From NCBI GenBank assembly GCA_003049465.1, contig PYSS01000053.1, forward strand, positions 120,398 to 184,397: 64,000 nucleotides of DNA. The letters are read 5' to 3'. Origin of the DNA: Magnaporthiopsis rhizophila (Eukaryota; Ascomycota; Sordariomycetes; Magnaporthales; Magnaporthaceae). The position numbers and the translations under genes were made by a program. Below, piece by piece: positions 11,651 to 22,888 of this stretch; position 1 is the stretch's first letter, and every line of letters begins with the position of its first letter. The notes under the pieces were generated by a model. It was not told the DNA's origin. It made no database searches and saw only the letters and a program-made list of their open reading frames with translations.

Positions 11651-12580
11651 ATGCTCTTCAAGCCCGCTCTCGCTACCGCCCTCGCCGTTCTGCCGGCTGC
11701 CCTGGCGGCGCCGGTCGTCGAGGAGAGACAGCTGCCGTGCCAAGCCGTTCACGTCTTCCTCGCCCGCGGCAGCAATGAGCCGTACCCCGGGCGCCAGTCC
11801 AAGATCGTCTCCGCCGTCTGCAACGGCATCAGCAGCTGCGGCTACGAGGACATCAAGTACCCCGCCACCTTCCAAAACTACTGCTCCTCTGTGTCTACCG
11901 GCGTTGCCAACGGCATCGCCCAGATTACGGCCTATGCCGCCCGCTGCCCCAACGCCAAGCTCGTCCTGACCGGATACTCCCAGGTCAGTGGTCGGACGCC
12001 CGTGTGGTCTTGCTTTTCCTTAGGATACAACTGACAGTGATGATGTCGTCGTACAGGGAGGCCAGCTCGTTGGCGACATCCTCGGCGGAGGCGGCGCCAG
12101 GCTCCAGGACTGCACGCAGCCTCCTAGCATGGGCCTGAACCCTGCCACCTCGCCGGGCAACAAGAGTGAGGGGTCATCCCCGACAATGCTTAGCTTCAAA
12201 GGTGAAACTGATCCGAGTATTGACATGTGACAAATAGTTGCGGCTGCTCTTCTCTTTGGCGATGTCCGCCACGCCGCCAACCAGCCTTACAACACGGGGA
12301 CTGGTGCGTCAGGCAACGGTGTAAGTGATTGATCTGACCCATTCGTGTGTTTACAACAAGTCACGCTGGGAAATCGACTGACCACATCCTTCGATAGATG
12401 TGGCGCCGTGAGGGATCCCAGCTCCAGAGCCTCAACCGCTTCTCCAGCGTCCTGAGGTCGTGGTGCCTTGCTGGCGATACAGTTTGTAACACTGCGGGGA
12501 GGTTTGACCCGCAAGCGCACACCTCGTACTTTGACATCTTCTCCAACGAGGCCGGCGCCTGGGTCAAGACCAAGCTGTAA
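11651..12580 (+). CDS. CE5 family cutinase / acetylxylan esterase, secreted
   Basis: A secreted serine esterase of carbohydrate-esterase family 5, acting either on cutin or on acetyl groups of xylan. Exons are 11651-11983, 12057-12165, 12238-12320 and 12398-12580, giving 235 residues. Residues 1-20 are a signal peptide. ARGSNEPYPGR at 38-48 is the typical CE5 N-terminal block. The nucleophile elbow GYSQGG, with Ser110, is split exactly by intron 1. Asp202 in GDTVC and His216 in QAHTSYF complete the expected catalytic triad. Several cysteines (for example 30, 57, 63, 78, 99, 198, 205) can form the usual disulfides. Substrate choice cannot be read from the sequence, but a GH115 xylan alpha-glucuronidase starts 468 nt downstream on the same strand, which favours acetylxylan esterase. 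Confidence 0.93.
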
Positions 12581-13048
12581 ATGCGTGACGAAGGGGGGGG
12601 GAATGGGGAGGGATTGGGGTTGTCGTTGTCGCTGGGTTAGGTATCTACCGTTAGGGTCGGTGGTTTGTGAGGCTCTAGCACCGGGTTTGGATTCCTGTTG
12701 CCACTGCATTACATCACGCGAGGAGACACCCCAGGGCGCCAAGCTGCCATGACCCTTGCGCCCATGGGCTCCCGCCTGTCATTCTTTACTTAGGCTGAAT
12801 GCTACGTCGCTCTCCAGCTCCCCGGATCCTACTGTTATCACCCCGCCCAATGGACCATAGCATCTGAGGGGTATTCAACCGAACTCCCGGCTGTCGGTCC
12901 GGGAGCTCGCACATGATGTAGACTCATTGAGTAGGTAGGTACTTATTATATGGAACGCCAGGCATCACAACGTGCCGAGGTTGATAGCGCTCAACGGACT
13001 CCATGAACTTTCGGAGACGCAGTCTGCTCCTACACACTTGGTGCCATA

Positions 13049-16000
13049 ATGGTCGCCCTCTTACTGGCGGCATCTTTGGCCGCGAGCCTCTTTTCCCTTC
13101 AATGTTTTGCGCTCCTCGAAGAAGAAATAGTTACATTCCAGGGGATAAGCAACAGCGCGGCGGGGCCAGGGCTTGATATAGCTGATGCGGCTCTCATCTA
13201 CGACCAGGATGACTTCAAGGGCGTGCAGATTGCCGTGCAGAGCCTGTGGAGAGACCTCGAGCAGATCACTGGTCACGGCAACCGGCAGTTGACGGCAGTG
13301 ACGGCGGCTAATGCCTCGATCCCGGGAAACGTCGGGGCCGCCATCATTGTCGGCTCTGTCAACTCGTCGCTGATCCGCCAGATCACATCGAGCGGATCAC
13401 TTAGCCTGACCGACATCGAGGGCAAATGGGAGTCCTTCAAGACAAGCGTGGTGCAGAACCCGCTACCTGGCGTGGAAAATGCGCTGGTTATTGCGGGCAG
13501 CGATAAACGGGGGACTATTTTTGGTGTTTACACGCTTTCCGAGCAGTGTGGACAGTCACCGTATGTGTCCCTTTTTCCTTGAGGATACGGTACGCCAGAA
13601 AATGGAGGAACCATGGATGATGGATTAACAGAAATCTCGGGGGCTGTAGCTACCACTGGTTCGCCGACGTCCCGGCCCAAAGGCACACCCACATCTACGC
13701 GCTCCCCAAAGCCACTGTCCACGGCGAGCCGTCCGTCCGGTACCGCGGGCTCTTCATTAATGACGAGGAGCCGGCGCTCAACCAGTGGTGGGCGCGGCAG
13801 CACAACGCCATGCGCTGGCCGCTGGACCGCGAGTTCTACGCGCACGTCTTCGACCTGCTGCTGCGCCTGCGCGCAAACTTCCTGTGGCCGGCCATGTGGA
13901 AGAGCTTCACGCCGCCGCCGGGCAACATCTTCTTCACCGACGATCCGGACAACCAGCAGCTCGCCGACGACTACGGGATCGTCATATCGACCGCGCACCA
14001 CGAGCCCATGCAGCGCGCCACCAACGAGTGGGACGAGACGCAGCTGGGACCGTGGGACTGGTCACGGAACAGGGATAACATCACCCGGTTCATGGACGAG
14101 GGCGTGCGACGCGCGGGGAAGAACGAGTCTTACTTCACCATCGGGATGCGCGGACTGGGCGACGAGGCGGCCAACACGGCCAACGCCATCGAGATGCTCA
14201 AGGACGTGTTCAGGGTCCAGCGCGGCATCATCAAGAAGTACCACGGCTCTGAGGATGCCGTGAACCGTAAGTGCATACGTCCGTCTTGATAGCACCGTTT
14301 TTATAAGGGGATGTAGCTAACTCGGCCTTCGTATGCTCTTCCTCAACCAAAGAGGTCTGGACACTGTACAAGGAGGTGGCAGCCTATTACGATGCCGGCC
14401 TGGATCCTCCCGAGGACGTCACTCTCCTGTTCCCGGATGACAACCAAGGAAATGTTTACCGCTTGCCAACGGGCAATGAGACACGGAGAAAGGGCGGCTC
14501 AGGGGTAAATCCGTTCCTCCTCGAGCTCCATCCATTTCGTTTGGATACTTATTCTAGTCTCGTCACTACAGGTTTACTTCCACCTCGAGTATGTCGGTCT
14601 CCCACGGTCATATAAATGGGCAAATACAAACAACCTGGTAGGCGCTCAAAAAAAGACAAACAAGCTGTCAAGGATCCCATTTCCGCCTAACAAGCGCATC
14701 TCCAGTCCAAAATCCTCAAGGAACTGCACCAATCATACCTTCGCGGCGCCGACCGCATCTTCGTCATCAACGTGGGCGACATCAAGCCCATGGAGCTCCC
14801 CTTCAACCTCGCCATGGACCTCGCCTGGGACGCGTCCAAACTGGACAGCCCGAACAAGATCCCGCGCTACCTCGAACGCTACGCGACGCGCGAGTTCGGC
14901 GCCGGCGACGCTTCCGAAATTGCCGCCATCCTGCTCGAGCACAGCCATCTCATCGGCATGCGGCGCTACGAGCTCGTGACGTCCGACACCTTCTCGGTTC
15001 TCAACTACCACGAGGCCGAGCGAGTCCTCGACCGCTGGCAGCGCCTAGCCGCACGCGCCGCGGCCGTCGAGGCGGCCCTGCCCCCAGCCTTGCGCCCGGC
15101 CTTCTTCCAGCTGGTGCGCCACCCCGTCGCCGCGGGCGCGCTGTACCACGCCGTCACCGTCGGCGTGGGGCGCAACTACCAGTCCGCGCTGGAGCGGCGC
15201 AACGCGGCCAACGCGCTGGCGGCGGCCGTGCTGCGCGACTTTGAGCGCAGCTACGACCTGGTCGAGGAATACGACGCTCTGCTGGGCGGCAAGTGGGCCG
15301 GCATGGCGGCCCAGGCCGTCTTCGACGTGGCGTGGGAGGAGCCCAAGTCGTGGGCGCCGCCGGCCCGGGACATGGTGGCCAACCTGTCGTACGTGCAGCT
15401 GCGCCAGGACATGCAGTTCTCGCTGGGAGGACTGGGCATCTACGCCGAGGAGTCGCTGTCGCCCATGCAGCAGGGGCGCTGGTCCGAGTCAGTCGACGCC
15501 TCCATGCCCACCGTCAACTACCCGGCCCTGCTGCCGCCCATGGACCGCTACGGCAGGCCCGGGTTCCGCACCATCGATCTGTTCATGCGCGGGGATTATC
15601 GCGTGCCTCTTGCTTGGGCCTTGGAGACCCCACCGCCGTTCGAATGGCTGTCCATCTCCCCGGCGAACGGGACCCTGGACAAGGACCGGCCGGAGCAGCG
15701 ACTCAACGTCACCATCGACTGGGACAGGGTCCCGCAAGGCTTCAACGAGACGGTCGAGTGGGGCATCACATCGACTCCAGCCAATTACCCTTATTTCGAC
15801 CTCATACGCATCCCGGTGCTGAACGCGATAGCCCCCGCCAACTTCACGGGTTTTCCCGAGACGGCAGCGGGCCACATTTCCATCGAGGCGCCGCACTTCC
15901 AGCGGTCGCAGGCCGCCGCAGACTCGGGCGTCGGCTTCAAGACGATGCCGACGCTGGGCACGCGCACCGAGCGCGGCTCGATCGGGCTGCGGCCGTTCCT

Positions 16001-16445
16001 GGCGGCCAGGAGGAACGAGGGCGAGACGGCGTCGGCGGCCTGGGTCGAGTACGACATATTCCTCTTTGGGAACTCGACGCGGCCCTCGCTCGAGGCGACT
16101 GTGTACATCAACGCGTGCCTGGACACGGACCCTCGGCTTCGCATGCGCTTCTCGCTGACGCTGGAGCCGGCGGCACCCCCGAACATGACGCGAGTCCTGG
16201 GCGACTACATCCGGAACCCGCACGCTGGGGACATCCCGCCCGAGTGGATGGACCATGTCGCCGACCAGGTCTGGACCAAAAAGGTTGTGCTGCCGGGTCC
16301 GATAGCGCCGGGAAGGCACACGCTGCGCTGGGCTGTGAACTCGCCCGAGGTGTATCTCGAGAAGATCGTGCTTGATACGACGGGGAAGGGCGAGGGCGTA
16401 AAGAGGAGCTACTTGGGGCCTCCAGAGACGGCAATGTTGGCGTAA
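13049..16445 (+). CDS. GH115 family xylan alpha-1,2-glucuronidase, secreted
   Basis: A glycoside hydrolase of family 115, known for removing (4-O-methyl)glucuronic acid side chains from glucuronoxylan. Exons are 13049-13560, 13650-14266, 14353-14504, 14572-14637 and 14706-16445; phases close to 1028 residues, the usual family size. Residues 1 to about 21 form a signal peptide. Family blocks are seen in order: VIAGSDKRGTIFGVYTLSE, YRGLFINDEEPALNQWWARQ, LRANFLWPAMWKSF, YGIVISTAHHEPM, FTIGMRGLGDEA, DDNQGNVYRLPT and RIFVINVGDIKPMELPFNLA. A beta-rich C-terminal domain follows to the end. Potential N-glycosylation sites (NSS, NMT, NST) fit secretion. It follows the CE5 esterase on the same strand, suggesting joint use in xylan debranching. 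Confidence 0.95.
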
Positions 16446-16502
16446 AACAAAAAGAGCACAAGTCAGATGAAGAAGCATCGATGTATTAGAAACAAGATAA
16501 AC

Positions 16503-16524
16503 AAAAAAAAAAAAAAAAAAAAAA
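16503..16524 (+). repeat. Poly(A) run between convergent GH115 and kinesin genes
   Basis: Twenty-two consecutive A's lie 57 nt after the GH115 stop codon, within the 414-nt gap between two convergent genes. Confidence 0.8.
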
Positions 16525-16859
16525 TCCCACGGGAGAACAAACGCAAACTGACAGACGGGTATATGCTCAACAGAAAAGGCCGCCTGCCCACAATCCACCA
16601 ACCAACAGAAGGCAAAGCAAGCCCCTAGCAACAAAGAATGTCAACGCGGGAGGCCCATGCTCAACCAAAGGGCAGTCTGTCATCATCATCCAAGCCTAAA
16701 GAGAGAGAAAAAAGCATTACAAGAGATGGAAGTGAAAAACAACAAGCCCGATTCCGAAGGAGGAATCAAGAAACCGCGATCAAAGACGGAAAAAAGGAGA
16801 GAGCAAACAAAACACAACAAAAACAAGAGCATCCCGGGACAAGCGATAAGTCATCCTCG

Positions 16860-19813
16860 TCAGAAATAGTCATCGTCCTGGCCGGCCGCTTCCCAGCGCT
16901 TGGCCGCCGCCAGTTTGCGCACCTTCCTGGGGCTGCTGCTGCCGCCGCCACTGCCGCTGCCGACGTGTCCACTAGCATTCCGGCTCGAAGCCGAGGCAGA
17001 GCTTCCGCGGCCGACGTTGTCGCTGACGCGCAGGCGCTCCATCTTGCGCTGGAGGCTGTCGGCGGCGTTGCCACCACCGCCACCCCTTGGCGAGTTGGAG
17101 GCGCTGCCGGGCCCCACGTCCTCAATGGCCAGGTCCTCTCGCTCCATGAGCGGCTTGCGCTTGGTCGGGCTGCGGCCCGCGAGCTCGCGCTTGAGCACCA
17201 TGACCTCGCGCCGGAGCCGTTCGTTCTCCTCCTCGAGGTTCTCCACCAGCACGTTCTCCTTGTCGTCGTGCTCCTCGTGGCTGTCCCCGCCGGCCTGGGG
17301 GGATCCTGCGACCTGCAGCCGCTCGAGCACCTCGACTTTTCGGTCCCAGTGCTCCTCACCGCGCTCCTTCTCGAGCTCGAGCGACGCCCTCCAGCGCGCC
17401 ATCTCCACCACAAGCCGCTGCTCAAACTCGACCATACAGTCCTCGCGAATCTCCTGCTCCAGCTCGAGCAGCCTATCCTCGAGCGAGAGCAGCTGCGACT
17501 CGGCCTCGACCCGCCGCGACCGCTCCGTCTCGACCGTCGACCGCATGTAGTCCAGCTCCTCCGACAGCCGTGCGATCTCGAGCGCCGCCGCCTCCATCGT
17601 GGCCCGCTCATCCGACGAGCCCGTGTTGTTGCTGGAGGGTGAGAAGGCCCGCTGGATGTTGGGACTGCCGCTGCTGCTGCCGTGGTACTGAGGCACCGAT
17701 CCGGACGACCCGCTGGGCGGAAAGTAGGGACGTTGATGCGGCGTGGGCGACAAGACGGGCGAGGACGAGAGCATTGAGCTGTTGACCATGCTCTGGTTCG
17801 CCTGGTGCTGTTGATGCGCGGCGCCCTTTGCAGCTGCAGCCGCCAGAATGGCCTTGCTGATGGACGGGATCCGGGGTGCCGTGACCTCGCAGGCCAGGGC
17901 GCTGTACCGCAGGATCTGAGATGTTGCGCTAAAGTCACCGTGGGGATCTGCGTTCACGATCAAAACACCCTTCTGGGGCGCCCTCCGCGAGGCATGAGAT
18001 CTGCCGAAGCCAGACGACGAGGCAAACGTGTTGGAAAACAGAATCTCGGTGAGCTTGCAGTGCCGGAAGGATAGGCCGGATGGCTAGGTATTTTCATCAA
18101 AGCAAAGGGTCAGTAAACCAATATCAAGGTCAGTATGTGCTTCGGCTGTTGTTGCGCTCGCTCACCTTGGTAGACTGCCCGGCTGCCGCCTGCAGCTGCA
18201 AGCACTGGCCAAAGTACATGAGGCTCTCATTGATCTTGCCGGCCTCGGCCAAGGTCACGCCCGTGGTTTTGGCCTCTCGCGCCCGTTCGCTTCCCGCCAG
18301 GTCCACGATGGTGAGCGCGCTACCTCCCCAAGCCGGCTCGCCCCCGGGCCCGTTGCGTCTGCTCTTCCTACGCTTCTTCACCTCCACGCAGAAGAAGCCG
18401 TGGCTCCGGGAGCTGGCACGGTTGCTGCTGGTGCCTGCCACACTCCGCTCATGGATACCGGCCTCGAGCACCATCAACGCCTGGCTGAGGCTGGTGCAAA
18501 GCACCTTCTTCAGTCCCGCGACGACCTTGCGATCCTGCGACTGCTCCGTCGCCTTGAAGAGGAGAGCCCGTCGTCGGTACTCTTTGGTGGCCACGGACTT
18601 GATGGGCGGAGTAAGGAGATCATGGATCGCGTTGTTGTAAACCTCGTACATGGAGACCAGCACCACGTACTCAGCCGCCGGATCCGATGCTACACTGATC
18701 GAGCTGACGTCGGGCGAGGTCGCGAACGCCACGGGCCGGGGCAGGAGTCGTCGGTTCGGGGTCGGGGGTGGTGCCGACGATTCGCCCTTGATGTCGAGGT
18801 TAGGTTTAGTCGTCTCATTCTTTCTTGTGAGTGTCGAGGCGGTCGCAGCCATGAAATGGCGAGCGGGAGTCTTGGGTCTTGGCTGGACCGCTAAGCCAGC
18901 AGCCAGACCTGCGATATTCTTCCTTGGCGTCAAAGGCACTGGCGATGACATGGCCATATAGTCGTCCCGTCGAACAGCCCGAGCACTTTTCGGGCTGTCT
19001 GGGAACGCGCCGGGGATGTCCAAGCCACCTGGCGGACCCCGAAGCACGCTGCTGCTTCGCTGAGAGGCGGCTGACCCTTCAGACTTCTGCACGTTGTCCT
19101 GCCAACACATGATTGATATGTTAGGGTCTCCTACATTCATCGGCGTCGGTGCCCTTGAGTTGGGCCGCGACGCGCCGTGCGGATCGGCGAATACTGTATC
19201 CAGAAAGGCTGGGGCGGCAAGAATTGTGGCTTCAGACACGTCCGAGGCGGCAACCGATGCCTCGAGGGACGCGTAGGCGTTAGGGGTGGCGATGTTCTCG
19301 CCGATGGAGCGGAAGAGCACATCCAGAGAGAGCTGGGTCATGCCTCTTTGCGCCCGCGACCCAAGCAGAGTGTGTGTCTGGACGGTTATATACGCGGTAC
19401 GATTAGCTTCGATGCGCTGTCGGAGAGACATATCAAGCGTGTTGGCCGCGACATGCCTTTCCGGAACCCGTGACGCCGAGAGTGGCGAGCAACGCGTCGG
19501 TTCCTTCTCCTCCCTGAGGACCTAGGACGCCCTCGAGAAGAGGCAGCACTCCCGTACAGCGAAACACGTCGAGCTGCGACGCATCCTCCTCCAGGACCCG
19601 CGTGAAGCAGTACTTCTCCGTCGCATGTTTCCGCCCGTTGCTCGGTGGCGTCAGCGTGACGTGCGTGGGAGATGCTCCTTCATATTCCGACTCGGGCTCC
19701 TCGACGGCCAGAAACCCCTCGCCGGCACCCGATGCGGAATATGGCGGGCGGAGCCGAAGAAACACCTTGAACAGGTTATCCTTGGCCGCCGACGGCTCTC
19801 CGGAGGCATCCAT
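16860..19813 (-). CDS. Kinesin-like motor protein (possibly kinesin-6 type)
   Basis: A microtubule motor with an N-terminal kinesin domain. Exons are 19813-19457, 18165+1 (18166)-19377 and 18083-16860, giving 930 residues. The motor begins with LFKVFLRLRPP. The P-loop GVTGSGKTHTLLG (Lys119) is rebuilt across intron 1 (19456-19378), which has a GC donor and an AG acceptor; reading through it meets a stop at 19433. Switch I appears as SSNRASSRSH, switch II as DLAGSER, and FRHCKLTEILFSN follows the second splice. An unusually long low-complexity insert (roughly residues 165-320) interrupts the motor, as in kinesin-6 proteins. A coiled coil rich in Glu/Arg/Leu spans roughly 640-810, followed by a basic Ser/Gly tail. 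Assignment to a kinesin subclass is inference. An earlier ATG at 19888 is possible, but its extension is not kinesin-like. Confidence 0.93.
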
Positions 19814-22800
19814 CGCTGGCGACACGCACCGTTCGAGGTGCGTCGTCGATCGATTTCGAGTTGTCGGGCACGGGCGGTGCCTGGGCAACGTGGGTCGTAC
19901 AGAGAAAGTTTCTCGAAGCGATCGGTTCTCAAGGCTGTGATGAATACACTGCGTGTCGTGACGAGTATACAGATAGGTGGTTATGTTGCGTTTACGTGGT
20001 TCCGCTGCCGAGGCCCATTATGCAAGTCCAACCGTCGTGCAGCAGCCCAACCTAGGTCCAAGCCGCGTTCCGCCCAATATTTTCTTTTCGGTGACCGCCG
20101 TTTACCGGGTAACCAGCTCCGATAAGATAGTAGCTCCAGATTCGACCCACACTCAGGCCTCATTGTGTTGTGGGGCGCGGTGACATGCTGCCCGCCGCCC
20201 TATGCCGCCGCCTGCATCAATCCATGATCGAACACCAGAGTCCAAACGCCATCGAGCACAGGCCATACCGGCTCACGTAAGTTTCACGATGTTCCCTGAC
20301 CACCGCTTCCATTGGTAACTGCCGTCGGCAAGGCGTCGGATGGCCTCACCTCGGGCCCCTTCCCGTCCGACTTGTACAGGCGGCCATGTTTGACCTGCTG
20401 TGCAAGTGTCTTTCCCCTATCCTCCCGTACTCACCTCCTTCCGAAATAGTAGGCATTGCATATGATCCAGGCCTAACCCCGTGCTGCCACGTCCATGTCC
20501 AAATTGTTTGCTCCATGTTTGTTTGCTGTTATTTATCCCTCTTCCGCTCGTGCACATGCAAATGACGGCACTTATACGGCGCTTTACAGTATCATTTGCG
20601 CGGCTGTCTGAAGTTTACGCCTCGTCGACCAAAAGGAACCGTGAGCGCTTCAGGTCAAATCTCCGAGTCATTGAACGTTGCGCCACGTCAAAGATATTCG
20701 AAGGCGGGGACACGGCCAACACTGCAAAGAGTCACGTCTTTCTCTCTGACTGGTTGTGCAGTGGGTGCCTGGAGAGGTGTCCTCGGATCCCCCCCGTTTT
20801 TAGAGCTCCCCTTTTTGCCTCATTCGAGGCCATTATTATCAGCTGATGGCTGGAGTCACCGTGACTGCAGAGCTACGAGCGTGAAGCTGTCACCGGCTCC
20901 CTACCGCATTTACGAGCGACACGATTTCCCAATAGCCGTCGCGTCCGACTCCAGACGAGGCCATCCCATGTGGATTTTCCCGGACGGACTGGCCGAGGTC
21001 TCTACGAGGGACTACCCATGCAGTGAATAACGCGACGCCAGATAAAAGTCCACAGTTCAGACAACGCTAATTAGGACCCCATCATTCGTTTCACGTACCA
21101 TTTCCTATATTATTTCTCCCTTGTATATGACTTCCCCCTTCTTCAATATTTCAACCCATCTGGTTGTGCGGTTTATAGGGCTTAGGGAACGTGGAGGGGT
21201 TTGCATGGCCCCGGCCGAGGCAGGACAGGGATGGAGATAGACAGACGTGGGCGATGACGATTGTTTGAATGGGGAATTGTATGCAGCGTTTGAGGAGAAG
21301 AAAAATCTTACTGCAATCACTTGCGGCAAATGGCCAACCGAGCTCCACACTGGTCCAAAAGCACAGTCCCGCAGCATCGCGGAGCATCTGACTCCAGCCG
21401 CCTGCAATGGCTAAAGATCAATTGCACACAGTTCCCAATTGGATCATCCACAGGTCTGCGTGAGATCTGAGAGCTCCTTCCTCCATGAGCTTACTCAGTG
21501 CTCTGTGATGCTGCACGTCCCTTCCACTCGTCACAATGCATCATTATTACTATTCTTTTAAACTTTCTCTCTCATACCTGAAGCTCTTCTGGAATAGGCG
21601 TTTCTGATGATGAGCACTGTCAGCTTGTTTGGGGAAAGCCTCGAAACGCTAAACGGAGAGTGGGCCATGTCGGAAAACAAAAATAAAGAAAAAGAAGGCT
21701 GCTAGGGCAAGTTCAGATATCCCGAGCTCCATTGTCGCCGCTTTAGCGCATCGCCTGCAAGCAAGCAAGCGGGAACTGAGGAGCTTCGAAATAGCGGTGA
21801 CGGCGATGGATGCATGTGGTGGCAGTGGCGCCAGAAAAGGAAGGCCTCGGCGCCCTGGGCCAATGGCGACAGCCCCCGAAACCAGCGCCATCCCAGCGGC
21901 TCTTCCAACCGTCCAGGCGTCGGGTGCCCCGCAAAAATAATCGGGACAGGGAAAAAAAAAAAAAAAAAAAAAAAAGAAGAAAGAAAAAAAAAAGGCCAAG
22001 CAGCATTGGGAACCGTCCGAAGGGTCCCACAGGGCGCCTCAATGCTGTGGGAGCAGGAGGCAGACACGCAGGGTTCCCCAAGCGAGGCGACAGCCGTCCC
22101 CTCCAGAGCCCCCACCACGACGGGCAGAAAAAAAGTTTGGGACAACAAGAGAAAAAATGGAGATGTATTTCCCCCCTCCTTCCGATCTCTCCCTCTCTCC
22201 TTCCTTTCCTCTCCAAAACACCACCACCAAACCCAAGACAACGAAGTCGCACTTTTCCATTTTCAGAGAACCAGAATCATATTCCAAACTTCGTCGAGAT
22301 CCCAAGATGCCTTCGGCCGTCGCTGAGCTGTGAACGCCCACTGCGGGACGTGCCCGATTTCTCCTGGCACGTTCCGCAGTCCAGCAGCCTCAACGAGTAG
22401 TTCAAATCTGCCAACCTTCTCTCGACGAAGTTTACCCAAAGGCCCTTGTGTCTTCGAGTCTCTGCTCGCCGCTTGCTGGAAAACAGGAGCGCGACCCAGA
22501 GGTCTCGACGTCGTCTTTGCTCGCGCCTGAGGCCTTCGCACTCTGAAAAATCAAGCACAACAAAAGCTGCCTCGACCTTCGATCTTGGGTTTCGACCTAA
22601 CAAACAAGACTATCCTCACAGGTCCTCAGGGCCGTGACATCTTGAACCGATTATACTACATCGCGCTCCTGCGATTGGTATTCTAGTGCACTTGGTAGGG
22701 TATGCAGCTTCACGTCGTGCCCGACCCCGGCTTTTTTTTGGGCTGTTCGCCGAATTTCTGAATTCGTTGCCGCCGTGCGTTATGTTCACACAAGTTTGTA

Positions 22801-22888
22801 GCTCAGGCCTGTTCACCGCCGTTTGTGGCTTGGCAATCGATCTGCCAATTCTTGATCCACCCCCCACACCCCTGCATATCCTTGCACC
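19814..22888. other. 3-kb intergenic region, no gene recognised
   Basis: The region lies upstream of both the kinesin (minus) and the acidic protein (plus). Open frames occur, for example near 20481-21030, but none has a recognisable domain, and stop-free stretches on both strands contradict each other. A run of about 24 A's is at 21952-21975. A long leader or non-coding RNA for the acidic-protein gene cannot be excluded. Confidence 0.45.
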
